Source: Clostridia bacterium
Lineage (GTDB): Bacteria; Bacillota; Clostridia; Oscillospirales; Acutalibacteraceae
Length of the DNA: 64,000 nucleotides
Direction of reading: 5' to 3'
Assembly (NCBI GenBank): GCA_017397125.1
Contig: JAFQKB010000045.1
Location: 1-64,000 of the forward strand
Below the pieces are notes generated by a model. The model was not told where the DNA came from and searched no databases. It was given only the letters and a program-made list of their open reading frames with translations. The translations under genes were made by a program, and so were the position numbers. Each line of letters starts with the position of its first letter. The stretch's first letter is position 1. This document shows, in pieces, positions 1-8,118 of this stretch.

Positions 1-70
1 TGATAGGCTGCGTGTGTAAGGGCAGTGATGTCTTTAGCTTGGCAGTACTAATAGATCGAGGGCTTGACCT
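1..70 (+). rRNA. 23S ribosomal RNA, 3' end only
   Basis: The first ~70 bases match the conserved 3' end of bacterial 23S rRNA: GATAGGCTGCGTGTGTAAG, then AGTACTAATAGATCGAGGGC and the terminal TTGACC. The rest of the gene lies outside the window. The 3' boundary is approximate because the processing site cannot be read directly. A 5S gene follows about 220 bases downstream on the same strand, so this is the distal end of an rRNA operon. Confidence 0.95.
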
Positions 71-200
71 ACAAAGTTTGACGATGAAATCGAATGTTTT
101 TTGGTGGAATGCGGTGTGATGCCCGCACCCACAACTTGGTTCTTCTTACTTCTCTCTTTGTTCTCTTTATTCAGTTCTCAGGGCCCTATATGGACTCTAA

Positions 201-305
201 ATAGTTGGTGCTGATGACCGGAGTTTCGCTATGCGAACCTCCTCGAATATTCCCTTCGGGAATATTTCGGTTGTTAGTGCTGACCCTATAGTTGGTGCTG
301 ATGAC
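201..305 (+). repeat. Duplicated 5S head flanking a hairpin insert in the 23S-5S spacer
   Basis: The 18-mer ATAGTTGGTGCTGATGAC occurs at 201-218 and again at 288-305, where it is the start of the 5S gene. A degenerate third copy (GTTAGTGCTGACC) lies at 273-285. Between the exact copies are two short-loop hairpins: TTCGC-TAT-GCGAA (225-237) and CGAATATTCCC-TTC-GGGAATATT (244-266). The hairpins resemble those in the larger clusters near 11757 and 43347. The layout looks like an insertion with a target duplication, or a partial tandem duplication of the 5S head. Only the downstream copy continues into a full 5S. Confidence 0.75.
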
Positions 306-406
306 GGTGAGGGTACACCCGTTCCCATCCCGAACACGGCAGTTAAGCTCACTCGTGCCGACAATACTTGGCTGGAAGCGGCCTGGAACGATAGGTAGGT
401 GCCAAC
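291..406 (+). rRNA. 5S ribosomal RNA
   Basis: About 116 bases with the 5S hallmarks: 5' GTTGGTGCTGATGACGG, the conserved core CCCGTTCCCATCCCGAACAC, AGTTAAGCTC, and a 3' GGTGCCAAC that pairs with the 5' end to close helix I. It follows the 23S end in the usual order and is followed at once by a strong terminator. The ends were placed from the helix I pairing, so they could be off by one or two bases. Confidence 0.95.
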
Positions 407-413
407 ACAAACA

Positions 414-446
414 AAACACCCTAGACTACGGTCTAGGGTGTTTTTG
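414..446 (+). terminator. Intrinsic terminator of the rRNA operon
   Basis: A perfect stem AACACCCTAGAC / GTCTAGGGTGTT with a short loop, followed by a T run, starts 8 bases after the 5S end. A second GC-rich hairpin (CCCCTGG-TTTTA-CCAGGGG, about 466-484) follows and may act as backup. Confidence 0.9.
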
Positions 447-572
447 TGCTGCTTCAACAAAGGCAACCCCTGGTTTTACCAGGGGGATAAAAACAGCTTT
501 TAGCGAGGAGTAAAGTAAGCAAAACCTTCGCCTCAAGGGGAAGCCACGCCACCTGCGGTGGCTATTGGATGA

Positions 573-1643
573 TTACGTTAAGTTTTGAAATCGAAGATCG
601 TTTCGGAGAGTGTCATACACGTCATTTTGCAAGCGTTTTGTGAGTTGTTCGCTTTCACCACCTTGGTAGTTTTTGGTGGTCTTGGTGTGATCAAACACGC
701 ATCCTTTGAGTGGGAGGACAGTATAGGTGTTTTGCTCAGGAAGTGTGTCGTGTGCACGAGCGATGGCGGCGGCTTTCTCAAGCCACAAAATCGTGTTGTC
801 GGCATCACCTTTCATAGCATAGCCGTGTGCGATCGCCTCACAACGCTTCCAATAATTCCATCCAAAACCGATATGCGCTTCGTCACCAAGTATGGTTTCA
901 TTTATATGGATGGCAAGCTCACGAATGGCGATTTTTTCGTCAAGTGTATAGCCGTTTTCATATGTATAATCTCCCAATCGAGAAAACAGTCCATTAAGTT
1001 CTTCAAGAGTCAAGCGAACAGCATGCTGAATGTGTCGTAGGCGTTCATCACCTTCCATCAAATCGCACAACAGAATGGTACTTGAGTTGTTCATATCCGT
1101 TTGGGATTTGGCAAGATCAAGTGTTTTCTGATGCTGGCCCAGATAACGATAATGACGAATAAGAAGCGCTGTTGCAAAGTTACGAATAGCGCTGTCGTTA
1201 CTTTCGTTCAAGATGCGTTCGAGCGTGACAATCGACGATGCAATCACCGTATCCTTTTCAATGCGATTGGCATATGGTGATTCGTATTTAAGTTGGATAA
1301 GCTCTAAGAGCAGACGGTGCGTGTTTGGATATTCCGTTAGTCCATTTTCCAATACGCGCCGCGCATTGCTTAGATCTCCGTGCCGATAAAAGACGTTGGC
1401 GTTGGCGATGATTGCTTTGATTGTTTCTTGCTTCTTAGTGACATCGACACCGAGCAATTCATCGGTGCTGATTTCAAAGAAATTGGCGATCACTGGTAAC
1501 ATAGTTATATCCGGATATCCTTCGTTACGCTCCCATTTGGAAACAGCTTTAGAGGTGACGCCAAGATGAAGGGCAAGTTCTTCTTGTGTGATGCCTTTGC
1601 GTGCGCGCAGAGTTTTAATAGTTTTAGCAATAGAAATCAACAT
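573..1643 (-). CDS. XRE-family transcriptional regulator with long C-terminal helical region
   Basis: A 356-aa protein. Residues 1-65 form a helix-turn-helix of the Cro/CI (XRE) type: ITQEELALHLGVTSKAVSKW is the recognition segment and GYPDITMLP the usual following helix. The rest (about 75-356) is mostly alpha-helical and may be TPR-like, a common arrangement in which the C-terminal part senses a ligand or peptide. The start is the ATG at 1643, behind GGGAGGG on the minus strand; an in-frame TTG ten codons upstream lacks a site. The gene is visibly more AT-rich than pgeF and recD2 nearby, which suggests transfer. A promoter with a palindrome over the likely transcription start lies just upstream, consistent with autoregulation. 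The target genes cannot be named. Confidence 0.85.
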   Translation of the reverse strand: MLISIAKTIKTLRARKGITQEELALHLGVTSKAVSKWERNEGYPDITMLPVIANFFEISTDELLGVDVTKKQETIKAIIANANVFYRHGDLSNARRVLENGLTEYPNTHRLLLELIQLKYESPYANRIEKDTVIASSIVTLERILNESNDSAIRNFATALLIRHYRYLGQHQKTLDLAKSQTDMNNSSTILLCDLMEGDERLRHIQHAVRLTLEELNGLFSRLGDYTYENGYTLDEKIAIRELAIHINETILGDEAHIGFGWNYWKRCEAIAHGYAMKGDADNTILWLEKAAAIARAHDTLPEQNTYTVLPLKGCVFDHTKTTKNYQGGESEQLTKRLQNDVYDTLRNDLRFQNLT

Positions 1644-1668
1644 AACGGATCCCTCCCATAATGATCGT

Positions 1669-1716
1669 TGCAACCGGTTGCATTTTTATTGTACCGTCAT
1701 CATGTTCAAAAGTAAA
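1669..1716 (-). promoter_or_regulatory. Promoter and palindromic operator candidate of the XRE regulator gene
   Basis: On the minus strand a -35 TTTACT (1716-1711) is separated by 17 bases from a -10 TACAAT (1693-1688). Immediately downstream, over the expected transcription start, is a perfect 14-base palindrome TGCAACCGGTTGCA (1669-1682). Such a site over +1 is a typical repressor position. Autoregulation by the encoded regulator is an inference; the motif also resembles LacI/GalR-type operators. Confidence 0.6.
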
Positions 1717-1750
1717 GAAACGCATCGAAGAGCGAACTCAACGATGCGTT
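1711..1750 (-). terminator. Probable terminator of prfB
   Basis: The stem AACGCATCG / CGATGCGTT (1719-1727 with 1742-1750) has a 14-base loop. Read on the minus strand it is followed by TTTCTTTACTTTT, so it would end prfB transcription just before the regulator's own promoter. Confidence 0.6.
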
Positions 1751-1803
1751 TTGTTATGAGATATAATAGGAGGTTTATTGTAGCAATTGCTCAGACTGTT
1801 TTA

Positions 1804-2940
1804 TCAGTCCTCGGCGGCGGATGCCTTGCCGAGGGTGCCGTTGGCCAGTGCCTGAAGATAGGCGTTGATAAAGCCGTCGATCTCGCCGTCCATCACGGCC
1901 TGGATGTTGCCGCTCTCGTAGCCGGTGCGGGTATCCTTGGCCAGGGTGTAGGGCATAAAGACGTAGCTGCGGATCTGGCTGCCCCAGGCGATCTGGGCCT
2001 GGTTGCCCTTGATGTCGTCCAGCTTATCCAGGTGCTCGCGCTCCTTGATCTCGATGAGCTTGGATTTGAGCATGTTCATGGCCTTGTCCCGGTTCTGGAA
2101 CTGGCTGCGCTCGTTCTGGCAGGCCACCACGATGCCGGTGGGGATGTGGGTCAGACGCACCGCAGAGGAGGTCTTGTTGATGTGCTGGCCGCCGGCGCCG
2201 GAGGAGCGGAACACGTCCATCTTGATGTCCTCGGGGCGGATATCCACCTCGGTGTCCTCGTCGATCTCGGGGATGACCTCCAGGGCGGAGAAGGAGGTGT
2301 GGCGGCGTCCGGAGGAGTCAAAGGGGGAGATGCGCACCAGACGGTGCACGCCGGCCTCGCCCTTGAGATAGCCGTAGGCGTTCTCGCCGATGACCTCGAT
2401 GGAGGCGCTCTTGAGGCCCGCTTCGTCGCCGTCCTGATAGTCCAGAATGTTGTATTTATAGCCGTGGCGCTCCGCCCAGTGGGTGTACATACGGTACAGC
2501 ATCTCCGCCCAGTCCTGGGCCTCGGTGCCGCCGGTGCCGGCGTGGAAGGTGAGGATGGCGTTCTTGCCATCGTACTCACCGGACAGCAGGGTGGCCAGAC
2601 GCTGGCTCTCCATGGAGTTCTGCACCTTGGTCACGCCCTCCCGGCACTCCTCCAGCAGAGAGAGGTCCTCCGCCTCGTCCGCCAGCTCAATGAGGGTCAG
2701 GGTGTCCTGATAGTCGTTTTGCAGCCGCTCATAGGCCTCGATCTTGCCCTTGATGCCGGCGGCCTTTTGGGTCACCTTTTGGGCAAACTCCATATTGTCC
2801 CAGAATCCGGGGGCAGCCGCCTGGGCGTCCAGCTCCTCCGCCTCGCGGCGCAGCTGGCTCAGGCCGATGGAGCCGGCCAGGTCCTCGATGCCGGGGAGCA
2901 GGCCCTCCAGCTTGAGTCGCAGTTCTTCGTATTGCAGCAT
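1804..2940 (-). CDS. prfB: Peptide chain release factor 2
   Basis: A 378-aa class I release factor that recognises UGA/UAA stop codons in the ribosomal A site and triggers peptidyl-tRNA hydrolysis. The N-terminal helical domain covers residues 1-110. The RF2-type anticodon-mimic tripeptide SPF is in RISPFDSSGRRHTSF, and the catalytic GGQ is in SSGAGGQHINKTSSA. The start ATG follows GGAGAG on the minus strand. Many prfB genes need a +1 frameshift at an in-frame UGA after about 25 codons; here the frame is open from ATG to stop with no CUUUGA-like slip site, so that autoregulatory loop is absent. A strong promoter lies upstream, and a divergent one drives pgeF. Confidence 0.97.
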   Translation of the reverse strand: MLQYEELRLKLEGLLPGIEDLAGSIGLSQLRREAEELDAQAAAPGFWDNMEFAQKVTQKAAGIKGKIEAYERLQNDYQDTLTLIELADEAEDLSLLEECREGVTKVQNSMESQRLATLLSGEYDGKNAILTFHAGTGGTEAQDWAEMLYRMYTHWAERHGYKYNILDYQDGDEAGLKSASIEVIGENAYGYLKGEAGVHRLVRISPFDSSGRRHTSFSALEVIPEIDEDTEVDIRPEDIKMDVFRSSGAGGQHINKTSSAVRLTHIPTGIVVACQNERSQFQNRDKAMNMLKSKLIEIKEREHLDKLDDIKGNQAQIAWGSQIRSYVFMPYTLAKDTRTGYESGNIQAVMDGEIDGFINAYLQALANGTLGKASAAED

Positions 2941-2979
2941 AGTGTTACTCTCCGTTTCGCTGTGTAACTTTTCCAAAAC

Positions 2980-3008
2980 ATTATACTGGAATTGTGCGCC
3001 GTTGTAAA
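2980..3008 (-). promoter_or_regulatory. Sigma-A promoter of prfB
   Basis: Read on the minus strand: TTTACA (3008-3003), a 17-base spacer, TATAAT (2985-2980), about 40 bases before the prfB ATG. Confidence 0.75.
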
Positions 3009-3066
3009 GGGAAAATTCATATTCTGTAGCAATGATAAAAAAGACAAACATATTTTCGGTTTTCTC

Positions 3067-3095
3067 TTGTCTTTTGTGACGAAATTTCGTATACT
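3067..3095 (+). promoter_or_regulatory. Sigma-A promoter of pgeF
   Basis: TTGTCT (3067-3072), 17-base spacer, TATACT (3090-3095), about 35 bases before the ATG. It is divergent from the prfB promoter. Confidence 0.7.
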
Positions 3096-3129
3096 TATAA
3101 GAGATATCTTTTGGAGAGGAGACTGCCTT

Positions 3130-3966
3130 ATGCACCTGCCGAACACCCGGACCCTGTGCGCCCACACCCAGGGGGATCTGCTGTATTATTCCTTTCCGGC
3201 CCTGGACCGGATCCCCTTTGTGCGCCACGGCTTTTCCACCCGTCTGGGCGGTGTCAGCGGGGGCGTCTTTTCCTCGATGAATCTGTCCTTTACCCGGGGG
3301 GATGACCCGACGGACGTGATGGAGAATTTTCGCCGCATCTGCGGGGCGATGGGGGTGGACCCGGAGCGGGTGGTGATCTCCGCCCAGACCCACACCACCA
3401 ACGTGTATAATGCCACCGTGGCCGACTGCGGCCGGGGTGTGACCCGGGAGCGGGGCTATACGGACGTCGACGGGCTTATTACCGACCGGCCGGGCGTGGT
3501 GCTGTGCACCCAGTACGCCGATTGCGTGCCGCTGTTTTTTGCTGACCCGGTGCGCCGGGTGGTGGCCACCTCCCACGCCGGGTGGCGGGGCACCGCCGCC
3601 GGCATTGGCGCCGAGACGGTGGCCCGTATGGTCAGCGACTACGGCTGCCGCCCGGAGGATATTGTGGCGGGCATCGGCCCGTCCATCGGAAAGTGCTGCT
3701 TCGAGGTGGATACCCCGGTGTACGACGCCTTTTGTAAGGTGCCGGTCTTTGACGAGGGCTGCTTCACCGCCGACGGCGGAGACAAATACCACGTCGACCT
3801 GTGGGAGGTCAACCGCCGGTATCTGGTGGAGGCCGGCGTGAAGCCGGAGAACATCACCGTCACCGATCTGTGCACCCGCTGCTATCCGGACGTGCTGTGG
3901 TCCCACCGGGCCACCGGCGGTGTCCGGGGCAGTCTGGCGGCCTTTATCGCCATTGCCGAGGAATAA
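3130..3966 (+). CDS. pgeF: PgeF/YfiH-family multicopper-oxidase-like (laccase domain) protein
   Basis: A 278-aa single-domain protein of the YfiH/DUF152 family. Members have been described as peptidoglycan-editing factors and as purine nucleoside phosphorylase/deaminase-type enzymes. The conserved metal-site segments are present: SAQTHTTNV (His), YADCVPLFF (Cys), TSHAGWRGTAAG (His) and GIGPSIGKCCFEV. The start at 3130 follows GGAGAGGAG; upstream in-frame codons fall in the promoter region. It is transcribed divergently from prfB. Family membership is clear; the substrate in this organism cannot be told from sequence. Confidence 0.92.
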   Translation: MHLPNTRTLCAHTQGDLLYYSFPALDRIPFVRHGFSTRLGGVSGGVFSSMNLSFTRGDDPTDVMENFRRICGAMGVDPERVVISAQTHTTNVYNATVADCGRGVTRERGYTDVDGLITDRPGVVLCTQYADCVPLFFADPVRRVVATSHAGWRGTAAGIGAETVARMVSDYGCRPEDIVAGIGPSIGKCCFEVDTPVYDAFCKVPVFDEGCFTADGGDKYHVDLWEVNRRYLVEAGVKPENITVTDLCTRCYPDVLWSHRATGGVRGSLAAFIAIAEE

Positions 3967-4033
3967 ATACTGATATTTTCCGCTGAGAAAAGCATACTAA
4001 CCTTGATTTTCAATTATCAAAGGAGAGTGTGCT

Positions 4034-5443
4034 ATGAACTACCGGGATACTGTGGAGCGGCTGGACAGCCGCCTGCGCATCGGCGCCAGCTTTGACATCA
4101 TCAAGCGGGATATTACCGTGGGCGGCCGCACCGGCACCCTGTACTGTATAGACGGATTCACCAAGGACGAGGTGGTATTCAAGATGCTCCTGTCCCTGAC
4201 CGGCCTCAAGCCGGAGCAGATGAAGGGTGTCACCGCCGCCTCCGACTTTGTGGCCCGGTATATCACCTATACCGAGGCGGAGACCACCACCGACCTGGAC
4301 CGGGTGGTCACCCAGGTGCTGTCCGGCGCCTCCGCCATGGTGGTGGAGGGTCTGGACCAGGTGGTGCTCATCGACGTGCGCACCTATCCGGTGCGTAGCG
4401 TGGGGGAGCCGGAGACCGATCGGGTGCTGCGGGGCAGCCGGGACGGTCTGGTGGAGACCCTGGTGTTTAACACCGCTATGATCCGCCGCCGCATCCGGGA
4501 CCCAAAGCTCACCATGGAGATCGTGCCGGTGGGGCGGCTCTCTGCCACGGACGTGTGCATCTGCTATATGGCGGACCGGGTGGACGAGACCTATCTCAAA
4601 AAGGTGCGCACCCGCCTGCAGAGCATCACCATCCCGGCCCTGACCATGGGCCAGGAGAGCCTGGCGGAGTGCCTATTGCGGGGGCAGTGGTACAATCCCT
4701 TTCCCCGGATACGGTATACCGAGCGCCCGGACACCGCCGCCGCCCAGATCGCCGAGGGGCAGATCGTCCTGCTGGTGGACAATTCCCCGGCGGCTATGCT
4801 GCTGCCCACCTCGATCTTTGATTTCACCCAGGATACCAACGATTATTATTTCCCGCCCGTGGTGGGCAGTTATCTGCGCCTGGTGCGGGGGCTGATCTTC
4901 GTGGCCACCCTGTTTCTCACCCCGGTGTGGTACTGGCTGATGCAAAATCCGGAGCACATACCGCCGGCTCTGGAGTTTATCCGCATCGAGAAGCTGGGTC
5001 CCATCCCGCTCATTGTCCAGCTGCTGCTGGTGGAGGTGCTCATCGACACTCTCAAGCTGGCGGCGCTGAATACCCCCACGTCCCTGAGCAACGCCCTCAG
5101 TCTGGTGGGGGCGCTGATATTCGGCGAGTTTGCGGTGCAGGCGGGCCTGTTTGCGGCAGAGCTGCTGGCCTATATGGCCTTTGTGGCCATTGCCTCCTTC
5201 ACCCAGCCCAGCCACGAGCTGACCTATGCCTTTAAGCTGTTCCGCATCCTGTTTTTGCTGTGCACCTGGCTGCTCCGCGGCTGGGGCCTGCTGCTGGGGA
5301 TGGCGGTCATGCTGGTGGTGCTGGTCACCACCCGCACGGCGGTGGGAGGTCGCTATCTCTATCCGGTGGTGCCCTTTAATGGCAGGGCGCTGATGCGGCT
5401 TTTGTTCCGTCAGCCCATCAGCCGCCACAACGCAGCCAAATAG
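4034..5443 (+). CDS. spoVAF: GerA-family spore germination protein, SpoVAF-like
   Basis: A 469-aa integral membrane protein of the GerAA/SpoVAF family, found in the inner spore membrane and involved in germination. A soluble N-terminal half (1-275) carries the family segments SVGEPETDRVLRGSRDG and ETLVFNTAMIRRRIRDPKL. The C-terminal half (about 285-440) has roughly five hydrophobic helices with the conserved LNTPTSLSNALSLVGALIFG. GTG is not needed: ATG 4034 follows AGGAGAG. SpoVAF is preferred over GerAA because of length and the lack of gerAB/gerAC partners next door, but no spoVA genes are adjacent either, so the symbol is tentative. A small membrane protein and recD2 follow on the same strand. 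Confidence 0.82.
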   Translation: MNYRDTVERLDSRLRIGASFDIIKRDITVGGRTGTLYCIDGFTKDEVVFKMLLSLTGLKPEQMKGVTAASDFVARYITYTEAETTTDLDRVVTQVLSGASAMVVEGLDQVVLIDVRTYPVRSVGEPETDRVLRGSRDGLVETLVFNTAMIRRRIRDPKLTMEIVPVGRLSATDVCICYMADRVDETYLKKVRTRLQSITIPALTMGQESLAECLLRGQWYNPFPRIRYTERPDTAAAQIAEGQIVLLVDNSPAAMLLPTSIFDFTQDTNDYYFPPVVGSYLRLVRGLIFVATLFLTPVWYWLMQNPEHIPPALEFIRIEKLGPIPLIVQLLLVEVLIDTLKLAALNTPTSLSNALSLVGALIFGEFAVQAGLFAAELLAYMAFVAIASFTQPSHELTYAFKLFRILFLLCTWLLRGWGLLLGMAVMLVVLVTTRTAVGGRYLYPVVPFNGRALMRLLFRQPISRHNAAK

Positions 5444-5520
5444 AGGACACGCACCGCCTCTTTGTCCGCCGCATAGGATGGCGTAATGCCGTGTGTGTGC
5501 GGTGTCAGAGGAGGGTGGCT

Positions 5521-5874
5521 ATGACGGTTGGAGAAACGATTGCCCGGATTTTACTGATAGTATTGGCGGTGTACGGCTGTGCCCAGCTGATACGCCGGTT
5601 GTGCCTGTGGTTTGCCCGCTGCCCCGCCTGTGCGGTGTGCTGTCGGCTGGCGGTGCCCCGGCACGGGGCGGCGATGGCGCCGCTGGTCCGCTGTTTGCAG
5701 GGGCAGTCGGTGTGGGATGACCCCACCGGGTGCTGGTGTACGCTGCTGCTGCTGCCGGACAGCCCGGAGGAGACGCCGGAGGAACTGGAACGAATACTGC
5801 GGGAGGCCCCGGCCGTGGTGCCGGTGACCGCCGCCCGCTTAATGGCCATGCTGGAGCAGCTGGCGGAAAAATAA
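5521..5874 (+). CDS. Hypothetical small membrane protein
   Basis: 117 aa, with one N-terminal hydrophobic helix (residues 8-27) followed by a cysteine-rich stretch (ARCPACAVCCRLAVPRHG) and a soluble C-terminal part ending in a helix. The start at 5521 follows GAGGAGGG; an earlier ATG at 5491 lacks a site. It lies between the SpoVAF-like gene and recD2, 18 bases before recD2, so it is probably co-transcribed. No family is recognised. The CPAC-VCC cluster could bind metal or form disulfides, but nothing in the context decides this. Confidence 0.7.
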   Translation: MTVGETIARILLIVLAVYGCAQLIRRLCLWFARCPACAVCCRLAVPRHGAAMAPLVRCLQGQSVWDDPTGCWCTLLLLPDSPEETPEELERILREAPAVVPVTAARLMAMLEQLAEK

Positions 5875-5892
5875 ACGAAAGGAGCCGCAAAG

Positions 5893-8118
5893 ATGGATAT
5901 GCAGCAGATCGACCAGGAGTTATTGCAGATGACCGGTACGGTGGAGCATATCGTGTACCGCAACGACGAAAACGGATGGACGGTGCTGGAGCTGGATGTT
6001 CGTGACTCTCTTGTGACGGTGGTGGGCTCCATCCCCTCGGTGCAGGTGGGCGAGTCTCTGCGGGTAAAGGGCTCCTGGACCGAGCATCCCTCCTTCGGGC
6101 GGCAGTTCAAGGCGGCCGCCTGCGAGAGCTCTCTGCCCACCGACGAGACCGCCATATTGCGGTATCTGGCCTCCGGCGCGGTCAAGGGAATCGGCCCGGC
6201 CACCGCAGCCCGGATCGTGGACCGTTTTGGGGCGGATTCTCTGCGTATATTGGAGCAGGAGCCCCAGGAGCTGGCAAAGATCAAGGGCATCTCCCTGTCC
6301 AAGGCCCGGGAGATGGGGCAGAGCTTCTGCTCCCAGTTCGGGCTGCGGGAGGTGGTGATGACCTTTGCCGGCTATGGGTTGACCGCCAACGAGGCTCTGC
6401 GCTGCTGGAAAAAGTTCGGCGCCGCCACGCTGTCCAGGATCAAGGCCAACCCCTATCTGCTGTGCACGCCGGGTCTGTACATCGGCTTTGAGCGGGCGGA
6501 TCGGTTGTGTATGTCCCTGAGCGGTGACAAGCTGGATCCCCACCGCCTGGAGGCGGGTGTCGAATATGTGCTGCGCCACAACCTGGGCAACGGCCACACC
6601 TGTCTGCCCCGGGATAAGGTACTGCCCACCGCCGTGACCCTGCTGGACGTGCCGGCAGAGGCGGTGGAGAGTGCCGTGGACCGGATGGTGGAGTCTCTGC
6701 TGCTGCGGCAGGAGGAGATCAACGGGCGTCCGTTTTTGTTCCTGCCCCGGATGTATGAGTCCGAGGCCTTTATTGCCGTGCGGATGCGGCTGATGAGCAG
6801 CATCCACAACGTGGCGGCGGCGGATATCGAGCTGCGTATCGACGCCATGGAAAAGAATTTTCACATCACCTACGAGGAGCAGCAGCGCCGGGCGATGGTG
6901 GAGGCCATCACCACCGGCACCCTGATCCTCACCGGCGGCCCCGGCACCGGCAAGACCACCACCCTGCGGGGCATCATCACCCTGCTGGAGAGCATGGGGG
7001 AGACGGTGGCCATCGCCGCCCCCACCGGCCGCGCCGCCAAGCGCATCTCCCAGCTCACCGGCCGGGAGGCCAAGACTCTGCACCGCCTGCTGGAGGTCAA
7101 ATGGGACGACAGCGACGCCCCGGTGTTTGACCGCAACGAGCGCAATCCCCTGGAGGCGGACGCGGTGGTGGTGGATGAGATGTCTATGGTGGACGTGCTG
7201 CTGTTTGAGAGCCTGTTGCGGGCCACCAAGACCGGCTGCCGCCTGATCCTGGTGGGGGATACCGACCAGCTGCCGGCGGTGGGCGCCGGCTGTGTGCTGC
7301 AGGACCTCATCGACAGCCACACGGTGCCGGTGGTTCAGCTGACCCAGGTGTTCCGCCAGGCGCTGGAGAGCCGCATCATATACAACGCCCACTGCATCGT
7401 CAGCGGCCAGCCCATGGAGCTGGACAATAAGGGCGATTGCTTCTTTATGCCCCGTCCGTCGGCGGCGGAGGTCACCCGCACGGTGCTGGACCTGTGCCAC
7501 CACCGCCTGCCGGACGCCTATGGCTATACCTACCTGGAGGGCATCCAGGTGCTGTGCGCCGGCCGCAAGGGCGAGGTGGGTACGGGGGAGATGAACCACC
7601 GTCTGCAGGAGCTGCTCAATCCCCCGGACAAGAAAAAGGCGGAGATCGCCGTAGAGGGTGTCACCCTGCGGGTGGGGGATAAGGTGATGCACAACCGCAA
7701 CAACTACGACATTCCCTGGATACGGGACGACGGCGACTGCGGCAGCGGCATCTTCAACGGAGACATCGGCGTGCTGGAGGAGGTGCGCCTGCGTGAGGAT
7801 ATTCTCACCGTGCGGTACGAGGACCGGGTGGCTACCTATACCAAGCAGGACGCCCAGGACCTGGAGCTGGCCTACGCCATCACCGTACATAAGAGCCAGG
7901 GCAGCGAGTTCGATGCGGTGGTGCTGCCGGTGTTCCGCAACACGCCCCATCTGTGCTACCGCAATCTGCTATATACCGCCGTCACCCGGGCCAAGAGCCT
8001 GCTGGTGCTGGTGGGCAGCCGGGAGACGCTGCAGCGGATGATCGACAACGACCGCAAGACCTTGCGTTATACGGGACTGGGTAGCTTTCTGCTTCGGTCT
8101 CAGGAGTTGTTTCTGTGA
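5893..8118 (+). CDS. recD2: RecD2-type ATP-dependent DNA helicase
   Basis: A 741-aa SF1B 5'-3' helicase of the RecD2 (RecD-like) group, which acts alone rather than in RecBCD. An N-terminal OB-like region (10-85) and helix-hairpin-helix repeats (GIGPATAARIVDRFG; IKGISLSKAREMG) precede the motor. Walker A is GGPGTGKTTT, motif II is VVVDEMSMVD, and the C-terminal UvrD-like motif is LAYAITVHKSQGSEFDAVV. Length and order match the family. Its stop overlaps the comF start by four bases (GTGA), indicating translational coupling with a competence-type protein. Confidence 0.95.
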   Translation: MDMQQIDQELLQMTGTVEHIVYRNDENGWTVLELDVRDSLVTVVGSIPSVQVGESLRVKGSWTEHPSFGRQFKAAACESSLPTDETAILRYLASGAVKGIGPATAARIVDRFGADSLRILEQEPQELAKIKGISLSKAREMGQSFCSQFGLREVVMTFAGYGLTANEALRCWKKFGAATLSRIKANPYLLCTPGLYIGFERADRLCMSLSGDKLDPHRLEAGVEYVLRHNLGNGHTCLPRDKVLPTAVTLLDVPAEAVESAVDRMVESLLLRQEEINGRPFLFLPRMYESEAFIAVRMRLMSSIHNVAAADIELRIDAMEKNFHITYEEQQRRAMVEAITTGTLILTGGPGTGKTTTLRGIITLLESMGETVAIAAPTGRAAKRISQLTGREAKTLHRLLEVKWDDSDAPVFDRNERNPLEADAVVVDEMSMVDVLLFESLLRATKTGCRLILVGDTDQLPAVGAGCVLQDLIDSHTVPVVQLTQVFRQALESRIIYNAHCIVSGQPMELDNKGDCFFMPRPSAAEVTRTVLDLCHHRLPDAYGYTYLEGIQVLCAGRKGEVGTGEMNHRLQELLNPPDKKKAEIAVEGVTLRVGDKVMHNRNNYDIPWIRDDGDCGSGIFNGDIGVLEEVRLREDILTVRYEDRVATYTKQDAQDLELAYAITVHKSQGSEFDAVVLPVFRNTPHLCYRNLLYTAVTRAKSLLVLVGSRETLQRMIDNDRKTLRYTGLGSFLLRSQELFL

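Noticed and set aside
5920..7950. A long minus-strand open frame opposite recD2
   Set aside because: recD2 is a complete helicase with all motifs on the plus strand; the reverse frame is a GC-content artefact.
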